The translations under genes were made by a program, and so were the position numbers. Below are positions 54,279-63,017 of a stretch of DNA of 64,000 nt, in pieces; within the stretch, counting starts at the first letter, position 1, and every line of letters begins with the position of its first letter. The notes under the pieces were generated by a model. That model saw only the letters and a list, made by a program, of their open reading frames with translations. It was not told the origin of the DNA and ran no database searches. Source of the DNA: Bacteroidota bacterium (lineage in GTDB: Bacteria; Bacteroidota; Bacteroidia; Chitinophagales; Chitinophagaceae); contig JAFEAE010000023.1 in the NCBI GenBank assembly GCA_018266575.1, forward strand, positions 709,840-773,839, read 5' to 3'.

Positions 54279-54294
54279 TTCTTCATTCACCATA

Positions 54295-55068
54295 TCATTC
54301 CTCTAAATGATATTCATCACCGATCAGTTTAATCAATTCCGTCGCCATTTGTTTTGCAGTATTTACCCGGGTATAATATCCCCAATTCCTGGATTTATAA
54401 TTGATAAAGCTGTTTGCAAATTGATTTAGTTTGATTGGATCACGCATAAGAATCGGCATGTCATATATCGCACCATTCTCCATATTGAATTGCGCAGCAC
54501 TGTCCTGCATATTTTGATTTGTCCGTTGATTAAAATCAGATTCATTACATAACTCATCTTCGAACGCATACACTTTTTCAGCAGCAGCATTAATAGATAA
54601 GACTTCAATTTTCAACGTGCCTTCAATCAGCGATTCATACTCCATAATTTTTGCAAGTATTTTTTTGTTTTCTATGAGCCTTAAATTTCCGGAACTTTTT
54701 AACTGCTGGAATGTGGGCATTGTTGGCATATACGCAACTCTTGTTTCATTGATCGGCGTGTTCCATTTGCCTGATAAAATATAATTGAACTGTTTTGCAT
54801 TGGTAACATTATAATAAAGCGAATCGAGCATCGGCTTCACATAAAATATTTTACGCAAAGCAACATTGTATTGAGCTGTGTCATATTTCAATTCATTTGC
54901 CAAGGAAAGCAAATATTCTTTTTCTTTCGATTTATCATTGATATGCTCACGCAGGCTCTCTGCAAAAAACCCTGTGGTCACAGCTAGCACGATCATGATA
55001 TATTCCAAAATATATTCTTTCCACGGTTTTGAATGATGATGCAATTCAGGATGGTGATGTACTTCCAT
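54295..55068 (-). CDS. Array paralog 1 (PWKEY head)
   Basis: Single-pass membrane protein of 257 residues, the distal end of the eleven-gene array. The head MEVHHHPELHHHSKPWKEYI is His-rich and basic; helix about 20-36 (LEYIMIVLAVTTGFFAESL); then an acidic-basic stretch. The family motif reads FQQLKSSGNLRLIENKK near 119-135. The C-terminal half diverges and ends LIGDEYHLEE. With 57736-58488 it forms a clade with a PWKEYILEY head, unlike the VEKKNFKEY head of seven others. N-inside, C-periplasmic topology is inferred from the charges. No function is known. Confidence 0.88.
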   Translation of the reverse strand: MEVHHHPELHHHSKPWKEYILEYIMIVLAVTTGFFAESLREHINDKSKEKEYLLSLANELKYDTAQYNVALRKIFYVKPMLDSLYYNVTNAKQFNYILSGKWNTPINETRVAYMPTMPTFQQLKSSGNLRLIENKKILAKIMEYESLIEGTLKIEVLSINAAAEKVYAFEDELCNESDFNQRTNQNMQDSAAQFNMENGAIYDMPILMRDPIKLNQFANSFINYKSRNWGYYTRVNTAKQMATELIKLIGDEYHLEE

Positions 55069-55122
55069 ATTTGTTTGAGATTTAAAGTATAATCTAGTTT
55101 GTAACTTAAGCTAATGGCCTTT

Positions 55123-55860
55123 TTATTCCAGGTGATATTTTTCAGTATAAAAATTTATTAATCTTACTGCCTTTCCCCGAAGCAGGGTTATCAGCAGATC
55201 CATATATACACAGGTACTCCGGTACATCAGCGCTTCATTAAAAAACTTGTTTAGTAAAATTTTGTCTTTAGTAAACACTTCCAGTTTTTCGGGCATAACT
55301 GTTTTTCCAAAAGTTGTATCCATTATTTCCGAAAAGATAAAAACTGCGTTGCGGGTGTTTTTTACCTCGGTTGCTTTTACCTGCATAGAAGTATTTTCAG
55401 TTTTTAATACGAAGCGTAAAAAAGCATCGTATTTAATAATGCTATCCGCATCTTCTTCTTCCAGCAACCGGAGACCTCCGGCATTTTTCAGTTGTTCTAA
55501 TGTTCTGTCGGTATAAACAAGATCAGCAAAGCCAGTTGTTGCATCTATTATATTTTTTAAAGAGCTCGTTGCATTTTGGTTATGAATGATTGAATCATAG
55601 CATGTATACAGATGATTTAGCTCTGCTTCCTGTTTTTTGTAGTAGTTTATAACACCGGAGAACCTTGCCGTGTCAATTTTAAGGTCCTCCACAAAAGATT
55701 TTATGTACTGCTTTCCCCTTTCATTTTCACTATAATGCTCACGCCAGTTCTCTGCCAAAAAACCACAGAATACAGCGAGGAACAACATAAAAAATTCAAA
55801 GAAATAATGCTTCCATCCTTGACCGGGGGCTTTGTGCAGTTCGTGTGCGTGGGTTTCCAT
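55123..55860 (-). CDS. Array paralog 2 (ELHKAPG head)
   Basis: Membrane protein of 245 residues. The head is METHAHELHKAPGQGWKHYF, then helix FEFFMLFLAVFCGFLAENW. The family motif reads TLEQLKNAGGLRLLEEEDADS near 120-140. It ends FYTEKYHLE. With the next gene (55888-56601) it forms the ELHKAPG clade, where Cys replaces the usual Thr-Met in the helix. The gap to the next gene is 27 bases, so the two are likely cotranscribed. Confidence 0.88.
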   Translation of the reverse strand: METHAHELHKAPGQGWKHYFFEFFMLFLAVFCGFLAENWREHYSENERGKQYIKSFVEDLKIDTARFSGVINYYKKQEAELNHLYTCYDSIIHNQNATSSLKNIIDATTGFADLVYTDRTLEQLKNAGGLRLLEEEDADSIIKYDAFLRFVLKTENTSMQVKATEVKNTRNAVFIFSEIMDTTFGKTVMPEKLEVFTKDKILLNKFFNEALMYRSTCVYMDLLITLLRGKAVRLINFYTEKYHLE

Positions 55861-55887
55861 AAACAGTTTAAAGTTTTGAGTTTATAG

Positions 55888-56601
55888 TTATTCAACCTGG
55901 TATTGTTCTTTAATAAATGCTAAAATGCTTTTGCTTTCTTTGTTCACATCGTCTAAATATCCTATCAATGAAGAAATTCCATAAGCCCATATTCTCCTGT
56001 TGGCGTACGCTTCATTCAATATTTTTTTCCCCTGCTCAGTCAGTGGCACAGGAATGTCTTTATTTTTTTTCAGACTGATAAAATCAAAAAGCTCTCCGTA
56101 AATCCGCTGATCGGCAAGTGCGTTATTCATCAGGGTAGCCTGACTGTTAAAAACTTTTACGATCTTGTCATATTTCAATATGCTGTCAGCAACTGCTTCA
56201 TTTCTTATCAATCTTAAGCCACCGCTGTTTTTTAATTGTTGCATCGTTCCATCATTAGATACAAAATCTGCGAAACCCAGATTTTTGTTCCACAAACGAA
56301 AAGCGTTATTTGAATTATTGATTATTTCGGGAGATGATAATTCCTGCATCACGCTATCTAGCCCAACTAATGTTTTGTTCAATCTTATCAACACTTTGTT
56401 TGATAACGATGTATCAGATTTTAAATCTTCAACAAGAGAGTGTATATATTCTTTTTCATGATGATGTTCTGCTAATTGCTCACGCCAGTTCTCCGCAAGG
56501 AAGCCGCAAAATACTGCAAGGAATAACATAAAAAATTCAAATAAATAATGCTTCAATCCGTGTCCGGGAGCTTTGTGTAATTCGTGTGCGTGGGTTTCCA
56601 T
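55888..56601 (-). CDS. Array paralog 3 (ELHKAPG head)
   Basis: Shortest member, 237 residues. The head is METHAHELHKAPGHGLKHYL, the helix is nearly identical to paralog 2, and the motif reads TMQQLKNSGGLRLIRNEAVA near 119-138. It ends FIKEQYQVE, the most divergent tail. Upstream, 56602-56711 is a spacer with AT-rich words (CGTCAATTCACAGTTTTCAG) but no gene. Confidence 0.88.
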   Translation of the reverse strand: METHAHELHKAPGHGLKHYLFEFFMLFLAVFCGFLAENWREQLAEHHHEKEYIHSLVEDLKSDTSLSNKVLIRLNKTLVGLDSVMQELSSPEIINNSNNAFRLWNKNLGFADFVSNDGTMQQLKNSGGLRLIRNEAVADSILKYDKIVKVFNSQATLMNNALADQRIYGELFDFISLKKNKDIPVPLTEQGKKILNEAYANRRIWAYGISSLIGYLDDVNKESKSILAFIKEQYQVE

Positions 56602-56711
56602 TTTTTATCTCTGATTTAAGAGTGCAAGAAAAGTTATCAGTCGTCAATTCACAGTTTTCAGTTCTTTAAATTCGTAGTTTCTGATTTTAGTTTTTATTTT
56701 TTTGATTTAGG

Positions 56712-57470
56712 CTATTCATTGCTCAAATCATATTCTTTTTCCAGAAGCCCGATCAGTTTTTTTGCCTGCCCGGCAGCAGCAGATGCACGGCTATTCATCA
56801 ATTTCAGGAACCCGTAAAAATATTGATAGTGCATCATCACCGCATTAATGTCTTTGGCATCTTTGCTGACAAAAGGGGGATTACTTTTTATAATCTGCTT
56901 CAGGGAATCGCCGCCCAATTCGATGGCTTTGTAGACAGACAAAAATGTAGCAGCACTGAATAACCTGTCATTCGTTGCGATCAGGTTATTTACCCGGGTC
57001 CGCTGCAAGTCCGACCAATAATCAAATGATTTTATTAACTGGTAATATAAAGCGATACTATCTGCTACAGCCCGGTGTTTTATTAGCCGGAACGAACCAG
57101 TACTTGTCATTTGCAAATACGTTTTTGCATTCACAGACGGGATAAATGATCCCATCATCGTTAATTTCCTGGCGAGATAATATATCTTGCCGGTGCTCGC
57201 ATTATCGTTTTTCATTAATAAAAAAACCGTGTCAATCATTTTACAATAACCGAGGTTGAGTGAATCAAACGAATCATACATGTTCACATCGCTTTTCAAA
57301 TCACTGACCATTGAGCGAACATATTCATCTACTTGCCTGCTATCAGAAATTTTTTCGCGGATATTCTCTGCAAAAAAACCCATCGTTACTGCAAGAAATA
57401 TCATTAAGAACTCCAAAAAATATTCTTTGAAATTTTTCTTTTCCACGTGTGGGTGATGATGAACCTCCAT
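56712..57470 (-). CDS. Array paralog 4 (VEKKNFKEY head)
   Basis: Membrane protein of 252 residues. It starts MEVHHHPHVEKKNFKEYFLE and has the helix FLMIFLAVTMGFFAENI. The motif is the weakest of the set, TYLQMTSTGSFRLIKHRAVA near 117-136, with Met-Thr in place of Leu-Lys. It ends LEKEYDLSNE. Its 5' end and upstream spacer (57471-57735) are nearly identical to those of paralog 7 (59634-60419), which suggests a recent duplication or gene conversion. Confidence 0.88.
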   Translation of the reverse strand: MEVHHHPHVEKKNFKEYFLEFLMIFLAVTMGFFAENIREKISDSRQVDEYVRSMVSDLKSDVNMYDSFDSLNLGYCKMIDTVFLLMKNDNASTGKIYYLARKLTMMGSFIPSVNAKTYLQMTSTGSFRLIKHRAVADSIALYYQLIKSFDYWSDLQRTRVNNLIATNDRLFSAATFLSVYKAIELGGDSLKQIIKSNPPFVSKDAKDINAVMMHYQYFYGFLKLMNSRASAAAGQAKKLIGLLEKEYDLSNE

Positions 57471-57735
57471 AATATGTAAAATGATTGATGTAAGATGTCC
57501 TTAATTCGAAATTCCTTATTTAGTTTTTGGCCTTTAAATTTTTAGTTTTTCTTTTTTCATAACCAGTATTGGACCTCTTCTCTTCATCATCGTTGAGCAT
57601 TCTTCAACATCAATGCTACTATTAAGCTTCAGTTTTATCCCCATGTTATTGGTCAGCAACCAACAACGGCATCCACAATAAAAAATGAGCACCTCGTTAT
57701 CCATTATCCATTTTCAATTCTCCATTGCCTATACA
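57471..57735. repeat. Array spacer repeat, copy R1
   Basis: About 265 bases between paralogs 4 and 5 that match R2 at 60420-60687 with only a handful of differences. It contains GAGCATTCTTCAACATCAAT, GCTACTATTAAGCTTC and a partly decayed palindrome GTTATTGGTCAGCAACCAAC (57645-57664). No coding frame with family character is present. Confidence 0.9.
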
Positions 57736-58488
57736 CTATTCCCCACTCTCCAGATGATATTTGTTTTGCAAGAATTGTATTAATTCATTCGAGCTCTTTT
57801 TAATATTCTCTAGGTCAGGAATGATGGATCTACGTGATCCGTTCATATACACTATATACAATTCTAGCTGCTTTAATAATTTCGGATCGTATGTTAAAAG
57901 AGCAGGGTTATCATTTCCTCTTACTATTGTTCCTGTAGCGGTTTCCTGCTTATGAAAAGCAACCGGATCAAGAATGTTGGAAGCGATCGATTGATAATGT
58001 TCAAATTCTTTTAAACCACCATTCTCGAGTAACCGAAGATGAGGAAACAATGCGTAGTAATCAATGATCCTGTTTGATGTCTCAATATCCTGTATCAATC
58101 TAAAACCTCCGGTATTCAACTGATCAAACGTTCTTTGATTATTTACGTAAATACCTATTCTTGGGCCAAGGCGTCCGGCATAATAAATCAGATCGCCTTG
58201 TTTTTTTATCTGCGAAGGATCATTTAAAACAGTGAACATTGAATCCAGCAGAAGCGCCAGTGTTTTCGATTCACTGATTGTTGCATCCGCGTTTTTTATA
58301 TCTGCTTTCAGATCGGCAATCAGCGAAACGATGTAATTTTTTTCCTTTTCCTTATCACTAATATGTTCCCTCAGGCTTTCTGCAAAAAAACCTGTGGTAA
58401 CGGCAAGAAAAATCATTACATACTCCAATATATATTCTTTCCAGGGTTTTGGTTTATGTATCAATTGCGGGTGATGATGAACTTCCAT
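57736..58488 (-). CDS. Array paralog 5 (PWKEY head)
   Basis: Membrane protein of 250 residues. The head is MEVHHHPQLIHKPKPWKEYI, like paralog 1. The motif reads TFDQLNTGGFRLIQDIETSN, one residue shorter in the LK-NSG part than in the others. It ends NKYHLESGE. The last codons and following spacer match those of paralog 8 (60688-61443), also ending in SGE. Confidence 0.88.
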   Translation of the reverse strand: MEVHHHPQLIHKPKPWKEYILEYVMIFLAVTTGFFAESLREHISDKEKEKNYIVSLIADLKADIKNADATISESKTLALLLDSMFTVLNDPSQIKKQGDLIYYAGRLGPRIGIYVNNQRTFDQLNTGGFRLIQDIETSNRIIDYYALFPHLRLLENGGLKEFEHYQSIASNILDPVAFHKQETATGTIVRGNDNPALLTYDPKLLKQLELYIVYMNGSRRSIIPDLENIKKSSNELIQFLQNKYHLESGE

Positions 58489-58580
58489 TGCTATTTCTGA
58501 ATTGGAATTTAAGATTTTAAAATTCGAAGTTTCCTTATTTAGTTTTTAATTTTTTTTATTTTAGTATTTCTGTCGACACT

Positions 58581-59336
58581 TTATTGTTCTGCTCCTATAC
58601 CATATTTTCCTTTGATCAGCCTTTTTATATTTTCAGCTTCTTTAGTTTGAGCTGTGATCATATCCCTGATAGTAACACTTAATCCCCGCACCTGGCTAAT
58701 GTTCAGCAATATTTTATTGATAGCAACAGGATCTGTAGAAAATAAATAAAGATCTTCTTTTGGTTTAAACACAGCATCTGTTTCTGTAAAGATTTTTTTG
58801 AAATCATTCCCTCTTAAAATAGGTTCGCTATTATTCCACAATTTTGCTTTCATGTCAAGCAAAGTGTTTTGCAGGTAAGCAATAAAATCAATTTGCTTAT
58901 AGTAATCGATCAGCGTGTCAGAAACCTGCTTATTGCTTATCAGCCGCATTTCCCCGGCATTTTTAATTTGCTCAATGGTTCTGTCCGTAACATATATTTT
59001 AATCCCCTGCTGCCTTGCTATTCTTTGCAAAAAATAATAAATGTTATTCGCAGGATTGTTCAATGAAGCATGGTTCAGCAAATCAAAAACAGTATCAGCC
59101 CCGTGGATCTGTTGTGCATTGATTGCACGAATCAGCAGAGGTAGCTTTTGTTCATCGATCGATAAATCATTGACAAACGATTCCAGGTATGTGTGTTCTT
59201 TTTCTTTATCTGCAAAATGCTCCCTGATATTCTCCGCGAAAAACCCCATCGTCACTGCAAGGAATATCATTAAAAATTCAAAAAAATATTCTTTGAAATT
59301 TTTCTTTTCTACGTTTGGGTGATGATGAACCTCCAT
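58581..59336 (-). CDS. Array paralog 6 (VEKKNFKEY head)
   Basis: Membrane protein of 251 residues. The head is MEVHHHPNVEKKNFKEYFFE, the motif TIEQIKNAGEMRLISNKQVS lies near 118-137. It ends IKGKYGIGAEQ, a tail unlike the others. The gap to paralog 5 is 92 bases with TTCGAAGTTTCCTTATTTAG-type words that echo the R spacers. Confidence 0.88.
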   Translation of the reverse strand: MEVHHHPNVEKKNFKEYFFEFLMIFLAVTMGFFAENIREHFADKEKEHTYLESFVNDLSIDEQKLPLLIRAINAQQIHGADTVFDLLNHASLNNPANNIYYFLQRIARQQGIKIYVTDRTIEQIKNAGEMRLISNKQVSDTLIDYYKQIDFIAYLQNTLLDMKAKLWNNSEPILRGNDFKKIFTETDAVFKPKEDLYLFSTDPVAINKILLNISQVRGLSVTIRDMITAQTKEAENIKRLIKGKYGIGAEQ

Positions 59337-59633
59337 AAGATGTAAGATGATTGATGTGTGATATTAGATGCCCTTAATTCGAAATTCCTTATTTAATTTT
59401 TGGCCCTTTTATTTTTATAGTTTTTCTTTTTTGGTAACCAACATTGGATATCTCTTCATCATCCTTGCGTCGCACTCTTCAACATTAATGATACTATAAA
59501 GCTTCGGTCTTCTCCGCTTGTTGTTGGTCTGCGACCAACAACGGCATACACAATAAACAGTGAGTATCTAATTATCAATAATACATTATCAATTTTTATT
59601 TAATTCATCATTGCCCATTCACTATTCATCACT
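59337..59633. repeat. Array spacer repeat, copy R3 (diverged)
   Basis: About 297 bases, the same order of words as R1/R2 but more differences (TTGCGTCGCACTCTTCAACA in place of TTGAGCATTCTTCAACATCA). It has a perfect 10-bp inverted repeat GTTGTTGGTC-TGC-GACCAACAAC at 59520-59542, the intact form of the palindrome that is decayed in R1 and R2. No gene seen. Confidence 0.8.
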
Positions 59634-60419
59634 CTACAAATGATATTCTTTGTTTATTGATTCGATCAATGCTGCTGCATATTTTTTTTGTTGTAATAAC
59701 AAACGACATTCACCTACAAAGCTTGATTTCCGTTCATGCAGGTAAAATATCAGCATGTTTATTTTATCCTTATCGTTGCTTCGCAATTGCGGGTTGCTGG
59801 CAGGTTTCAGTAAATTTTCCATTACAAGATTTGCAGTTACAGAATCAACGGAGTATGCGCTTACCTTAAAATCAGTTGGCACCATTGTATTAAAAACGGC
59901 TGCATCAAAAAGGCTTCCCAATAATGGGTAAAGTAGTTCTGCTTCTTTATTATCAATCTGGCTTAAATTAATGTAGCTATCAATAATTTTTTGAAAATCC
60001 ATTAATCCGTTAATTACATTTTTATTAGAGATAAGCCTGAAATTTCCCGAATTTTTTAATTCGGTAATGGTATTATTGTTTGCAGAAAAAACCCTTGACC
60101 TTGTTGAAAGCCTTGCATAATAATACATGTCGCTGCCGCGCAATGTATTTACCGGGTCCTTCAGCAAAGAGATCAGGCTGTCATAATCATTTACTTTTTC
60201 AAAAAGGTTCGGCACCCAGATATTTAAACTTGCCGTGTCTGCTATCAGGTCTTTTTTAATATTTATTATATATTCTTTTTCTTTTGAACTGTCGCTTATA
60301 TGTTCGCGGATATTCTCTGCAAAAAATCCCATGGTCACTGCAAGGAATATCATTAAGAACTCTAAAAAATATTCCTTGAAATTTTTCTTTTCCACGTGCG
60401 GGTGATGATGTACTTCCAT
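59634..60419 (-). CDS. Array paralog 7 (VEKKNFKEY head)
   Basis: Longest member, 261 residues. The head is MEVHHHPHVEKKNFKEYFLE, helix about 17-36, then ISDSSKEKEYIINIKKDLIA. The motif TITELKNSGNFRLISNKNVI lies at 117-136. It ends SINKEYHL. The first 50 codons and the upstream spacer R2 match paralog 4 closely. Confidence 0.88.
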   Translation of the reverse strand: MEVHHHPHVEKKNFKEYFLEFLMIFLAVTMGFFAENIREHISDSSKEKEYIINIKKDLIADTASLNIWVPNLFEKVNDYDSLISLLKDPVNTLRGSDMYYYARLSTRSRVFSANNNTITELKNSGNFRLISNKNVINGLMDFQKIIDSYINLSQIDNKEAELLYPLLGSLFDAAVFNTMVPTDFKVSAYSVDSVTANLVMENLLKPASNPQLRSNDKDKINMLIFYLHERKSSFVGECRLLLQQKKYAAALIESINKEYHL

Positions 60420-60687
60420 AATATGTAAAATGATTGATGTAAGATGTCCTCAATTTGAAATTCCTTATTTAGTTTTTGGCCTTTAAATTTTTTAGTTTTT
60501 CTTTTTTCATGACCAGTATTGGACCTCTTCTCTTCATCATCGTTGAGCATTCTTCAACATCAATGCTACTATTAAGCTTCAGTTTTATCCGCATGTTATT
60601 GGTCAGCAACCAACAAAACGGCATCCACAATAAAAAATGAGCAGCTCGTTATCCATTATCCATTTTCAATTCCCCATTGCCTATACA
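60420..60687. repeat. Array spacer repeat, copy R2
   Basis: About 268 bases, nearly identical to R1 (57471-57735) with roughly ten differences by eye. R1 and R2 are direct repeats with three genes between them, so recombination between them would delete or duplicate paralogs 5-7. Confidence 0.9.
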
Positions 60688-61443
60688 CTATTCCCCACTC
60701 TTCAGATGATATTCTTTTCTTAATGTGGTTATCAAATTAACGGCATGGTTCTGCATTTCCTGCAAACGGAAATTATAAAAACCAACAACTCCTTTGTAGA
60801 CCACTACTCTATTGCCCAATTCTATCACTTTGTTTTTATCTTTAATGAGCAGATACGCACCATCATAATCTGATGGCAAGATCTTTGTTCTTCCACTAAG
60901 ATTTTCCTGGTAGTATTTAAAATTGAGTAAAACAAATGAAGAATTTATAGTCTCATTTTGATAACGCTCATAATAAGCTTGCTGGTCAGCAAGTTTTTTG
61001 GCCATATCATCATAAGCTATAATGCTGTCAACCGCAGCTTTCTGTTTTATTAACCGCATGCCGCCGGAATTTTTCAGTTGCAATAATGTTCTTTCTGTTG
61101 GGCTGACAAACGAAGGGTGTACAAGCCCGTATCTGTAAAGTCTGTAAATCTCCATCTCTTCTTTCGGTGTGCCGCTATAATTGAAACAAACAGAGCATAA
61201 GCTATCTAATCTGTCCATCCGTTTTTCATTTTGCTCAAAAGAGCTTTGAATGTTAGTAGTATCTGTGATTGCATCCTGGATCATCGATTCTACAAATTCT
61301 TTTTCCTTGGCATTATCGGTAACATGTTCACGGATGCTTTCCGCAAAAAAGCCCATTGTTACAGCAAGAAATATCATTAAGAATTCTAAAAAATATTCTT
61401 TGAAATTTTTCTTTTCCACGTGTGGGTGATGATGTACTTCCAT
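60688..61443 (-). CDS. Array paralog 8 (VEKKNFKEY head)
   Basis: Membrane protein of 251 residues. The head is MEVHHHPHVEKKNFKEYFLE, then ESIREHVTDNAKEKEFVES. The motif reads TLLQLKNSGGMRLIKQKAAV near 116-135. It ends RKEYHLKSGE. It is three bases downstream of paralog 9, so it is in a tight operon with paralogs 9-11. Confidence 0.88.
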   Translation of the reverse strand: MEVHHHPHVEKKNFKEYFLEFLMIFLAVTMGFFAESIREHVTDNAKEKEFVESMIQDAITDTTNIQSSFEQNEKRMDRLDSLCSVCFNYSGTPKEEMEIYRLYRYGLVHPSFVSPTERTLLQLKNSGGMRLIKQKAAVDSIIAYDDMAKKLADQQAYYERYQNETINSSFVLLNFKYYQENLSGRTKILPSDYDGAYLLIKDKNKVIELGNRVVVYKGVVGFYNFRLQEMQNHAVNLITTLRKEYHLKSGE

Positions 61444-61446
61444 GTG

Positions 61447-62202
61447 TTATTCCAGATGATGTTTCGATTTGTAAAATTGAATAAGTTTTGTTGCTTTTGT
61501 TTTCATTTGAGTTAGTAATATATGTTGTGCATTAATAACCCTAACATACAGTTGCAGTTCATTAAACCATTTATTTACTAAAGCTTTGTCAGCAGAAAAT
61601 AACAAGGAGCCTTGCACAACATCGCTGCCTATGTCATTTCCCGTCATGTTTGATACGTTTTGTAAGGGTGTGTTCACTTTAAAATCTGCAAGATCATTCA
61701 GTGTATTACGCACATTGTCCTGGGCTTCCTGGTAAATTGTTGCCTGAAAATCGTAATAATGTTTATAAAACCGTTGATAACTCATGATGCTATCGGCATC
61801 TTCTTTTTCGAGTAGCCTGAAATCACCGGTGCTGCCGAGTTGAGTTAATGTGCGGTCATCTAATTGAAATGATCTGTTCACTTTTGAGTATTTAACCAAA
61901 ATTCCCATGCAGGCATTAGAAGTTAAGTTCTTGATCACGGTATCATAACATTGATACATGGAGCCTAGCGCAGACAATTTTGCTTCATCAAACTGAAGAA
62001 CATCTCCAAGCGATGCGGTATCTGCCATTAAATCTTCAATTAATGATTCAACATACTGTGTTCGTTTATCATTATTTACCAGGTGCTCCCGCAAACTTTC
62101 TGCAAAAAAACCCATGGTTACGGCAAGGAATATCATTAAGCCTTCGAGCAGATATTCTTTGAAATTTTTCTTTTCTACTTTAGGGTGATGATGGACTTCC
62201 AT
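61447..62202 (-). CDS. Array paralog 9 (VEKKNFKEY head)
   Basis: Membrane protein of 251 residues. The head is MEVHHHPKVEKKNFKEYLLE and the helix GLMIFLAVTMGFFAESL. The motif is TLTQLGSTGDFRLLEKEDAD, with Gly-Ser-Thr in place of Lys-Asn-Ser. It ends YKSKHHLE. The ends of paralogs 2, 5 and 9 (KYHLE, KYHLES, KHHLE) are related, although their heads differ, which suggests mixing of heads and tails. Confidence 0.88.
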   Translation of the reverse strand: MEVHHHPKVEKKNFKEYLLEGLMIFLAVTMGFFAESLREHLVNNDKRTQYVESLIEDLMADTASLGDVLQFDEAKLSALGSMYQCYDTVIKNLTSNACMGILVKYSKVNRSFQLDDRTLTQLGSTGDFRLLEKEDADSIMSYQRFYKHYYDFQATIYQEAQDNVRNTLNDLADFKVNTPLQNVSNMTGNDIGSDVVQGSLLFSADKALVNKWFNELQLYVRVINAQHILLTQMKTKATKLIQFYKSKHHLE

Positions 62203-62233
62203 TTGTTCTATAGAGATTTAATTTTTCTGAAAA

Positions 62234-63016
62234 TTATTTGCTTACATCATATTCATTGCGCAACATTTGCAATAGTTCATGGTTTGCCTTTACATATTGA
62301 GCAAATTGCGACTGTCTCGATGATCTTAGCATGATACGATAATAATATTCAAGGTTTAAAGCATCAGATTTGTTGAAATCATTCAGATTTCTCATCTTCC
62401 TGCTTACCAAAAACCGGGCATTATGCTGCTGCAAAGTTTCTGTCATCGACAAATTGCCTTCATTAAGAACAGAATCGAGTAGCTTGAAATCAAAATATTT
62501 TAAAATGAATGGCCTTACGTTGGAAGCTGCAAAATTGTATTCCTGCTGTTGCCGCTCCCTGATCTTTGTGATGTCTACACCAAGCTCGCCTATTTTGCTT
62601 TGCACATCCATGCTACGGAAATAACGTAACGTGCCGGAATTTTTTAGCTGGTTGAGTACACCATCGTTTGGCTCGAACGTTACAGCAGTTGTAATAAAGA
62701 ACGACCATGCAAATGCACTGTAAAATTGTTTTGGCGGATTTACAAGATCACTGTCGCTTACAATATTTCCAAATAATTTAAGGCTTTCTTCTTTTTGCAG
62801 CCTTTGTTTAATTACTTGCTGTGCATGTATCGAATCAGCAAACACTTCCTGGTAAAGGCTTTTTGCCAGTTCGCCGGCTTGTTTATTTTCAGAAATATTT
62901 TCCCTGATATTCTCTGCAATAAATCCCATGGTCACAGCAAGGAATATCATTAAGAATTCGAGAAAATATTCTTTGAAATTTTTCTTTTCTACGTGTGGGT
63001 GGTGGTGTACTTCCAT
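62234..63016 (-). CDS. Array paralog 10 (VEKKNFKEY head)
   Basis: Membrane protein of 260 residues. The head is MEVHHHPHVEKKNFKEYFLE, with Ile for Phe in the helix (VTMGFIAENI). The motif is VLNQLKNSGTLRYFRSMDVQ, with Tyr-Phe replacing Leu-Ile, and it is preceded by FITTAVTFEPNDG. It ends LRNEYDVSK. It is the most divergent of the VEKKNFKEY group outside the head. Confidence 0.87.
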   Translation of the reverse strand: MEVHHHPHVEKKNFKEYFLEFLMIFLAVTMGFIAENIRENISENKQAGELAKSLYQEVFADSIHAQQVIKQRLQKEESLKLFGNIVSDSDLVNPPKQFYSAFAWSFFITTAVTFEPNDGVLNQLKNSGTLRYFRSMDVQSKIGELGVDITKIRERQQQEYNFAASNVRPFILKYFDFKLLDSVLNEGNLSMTETLQQHNARFLVSRKMRNLNDFNKSDALNLEYYYRIMLRSSRQSQFAQYVKANHELLQMLRNEYDVSK

Positions 63017-63017
63017 G

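Noticed and set aside
57471..60687. CRISPR-like reading of the array spacers
   Set aside because: The repeats are about 270 bases, few and separated by whole genes; there are no short regularly spaced direct repeats and no cas genes.
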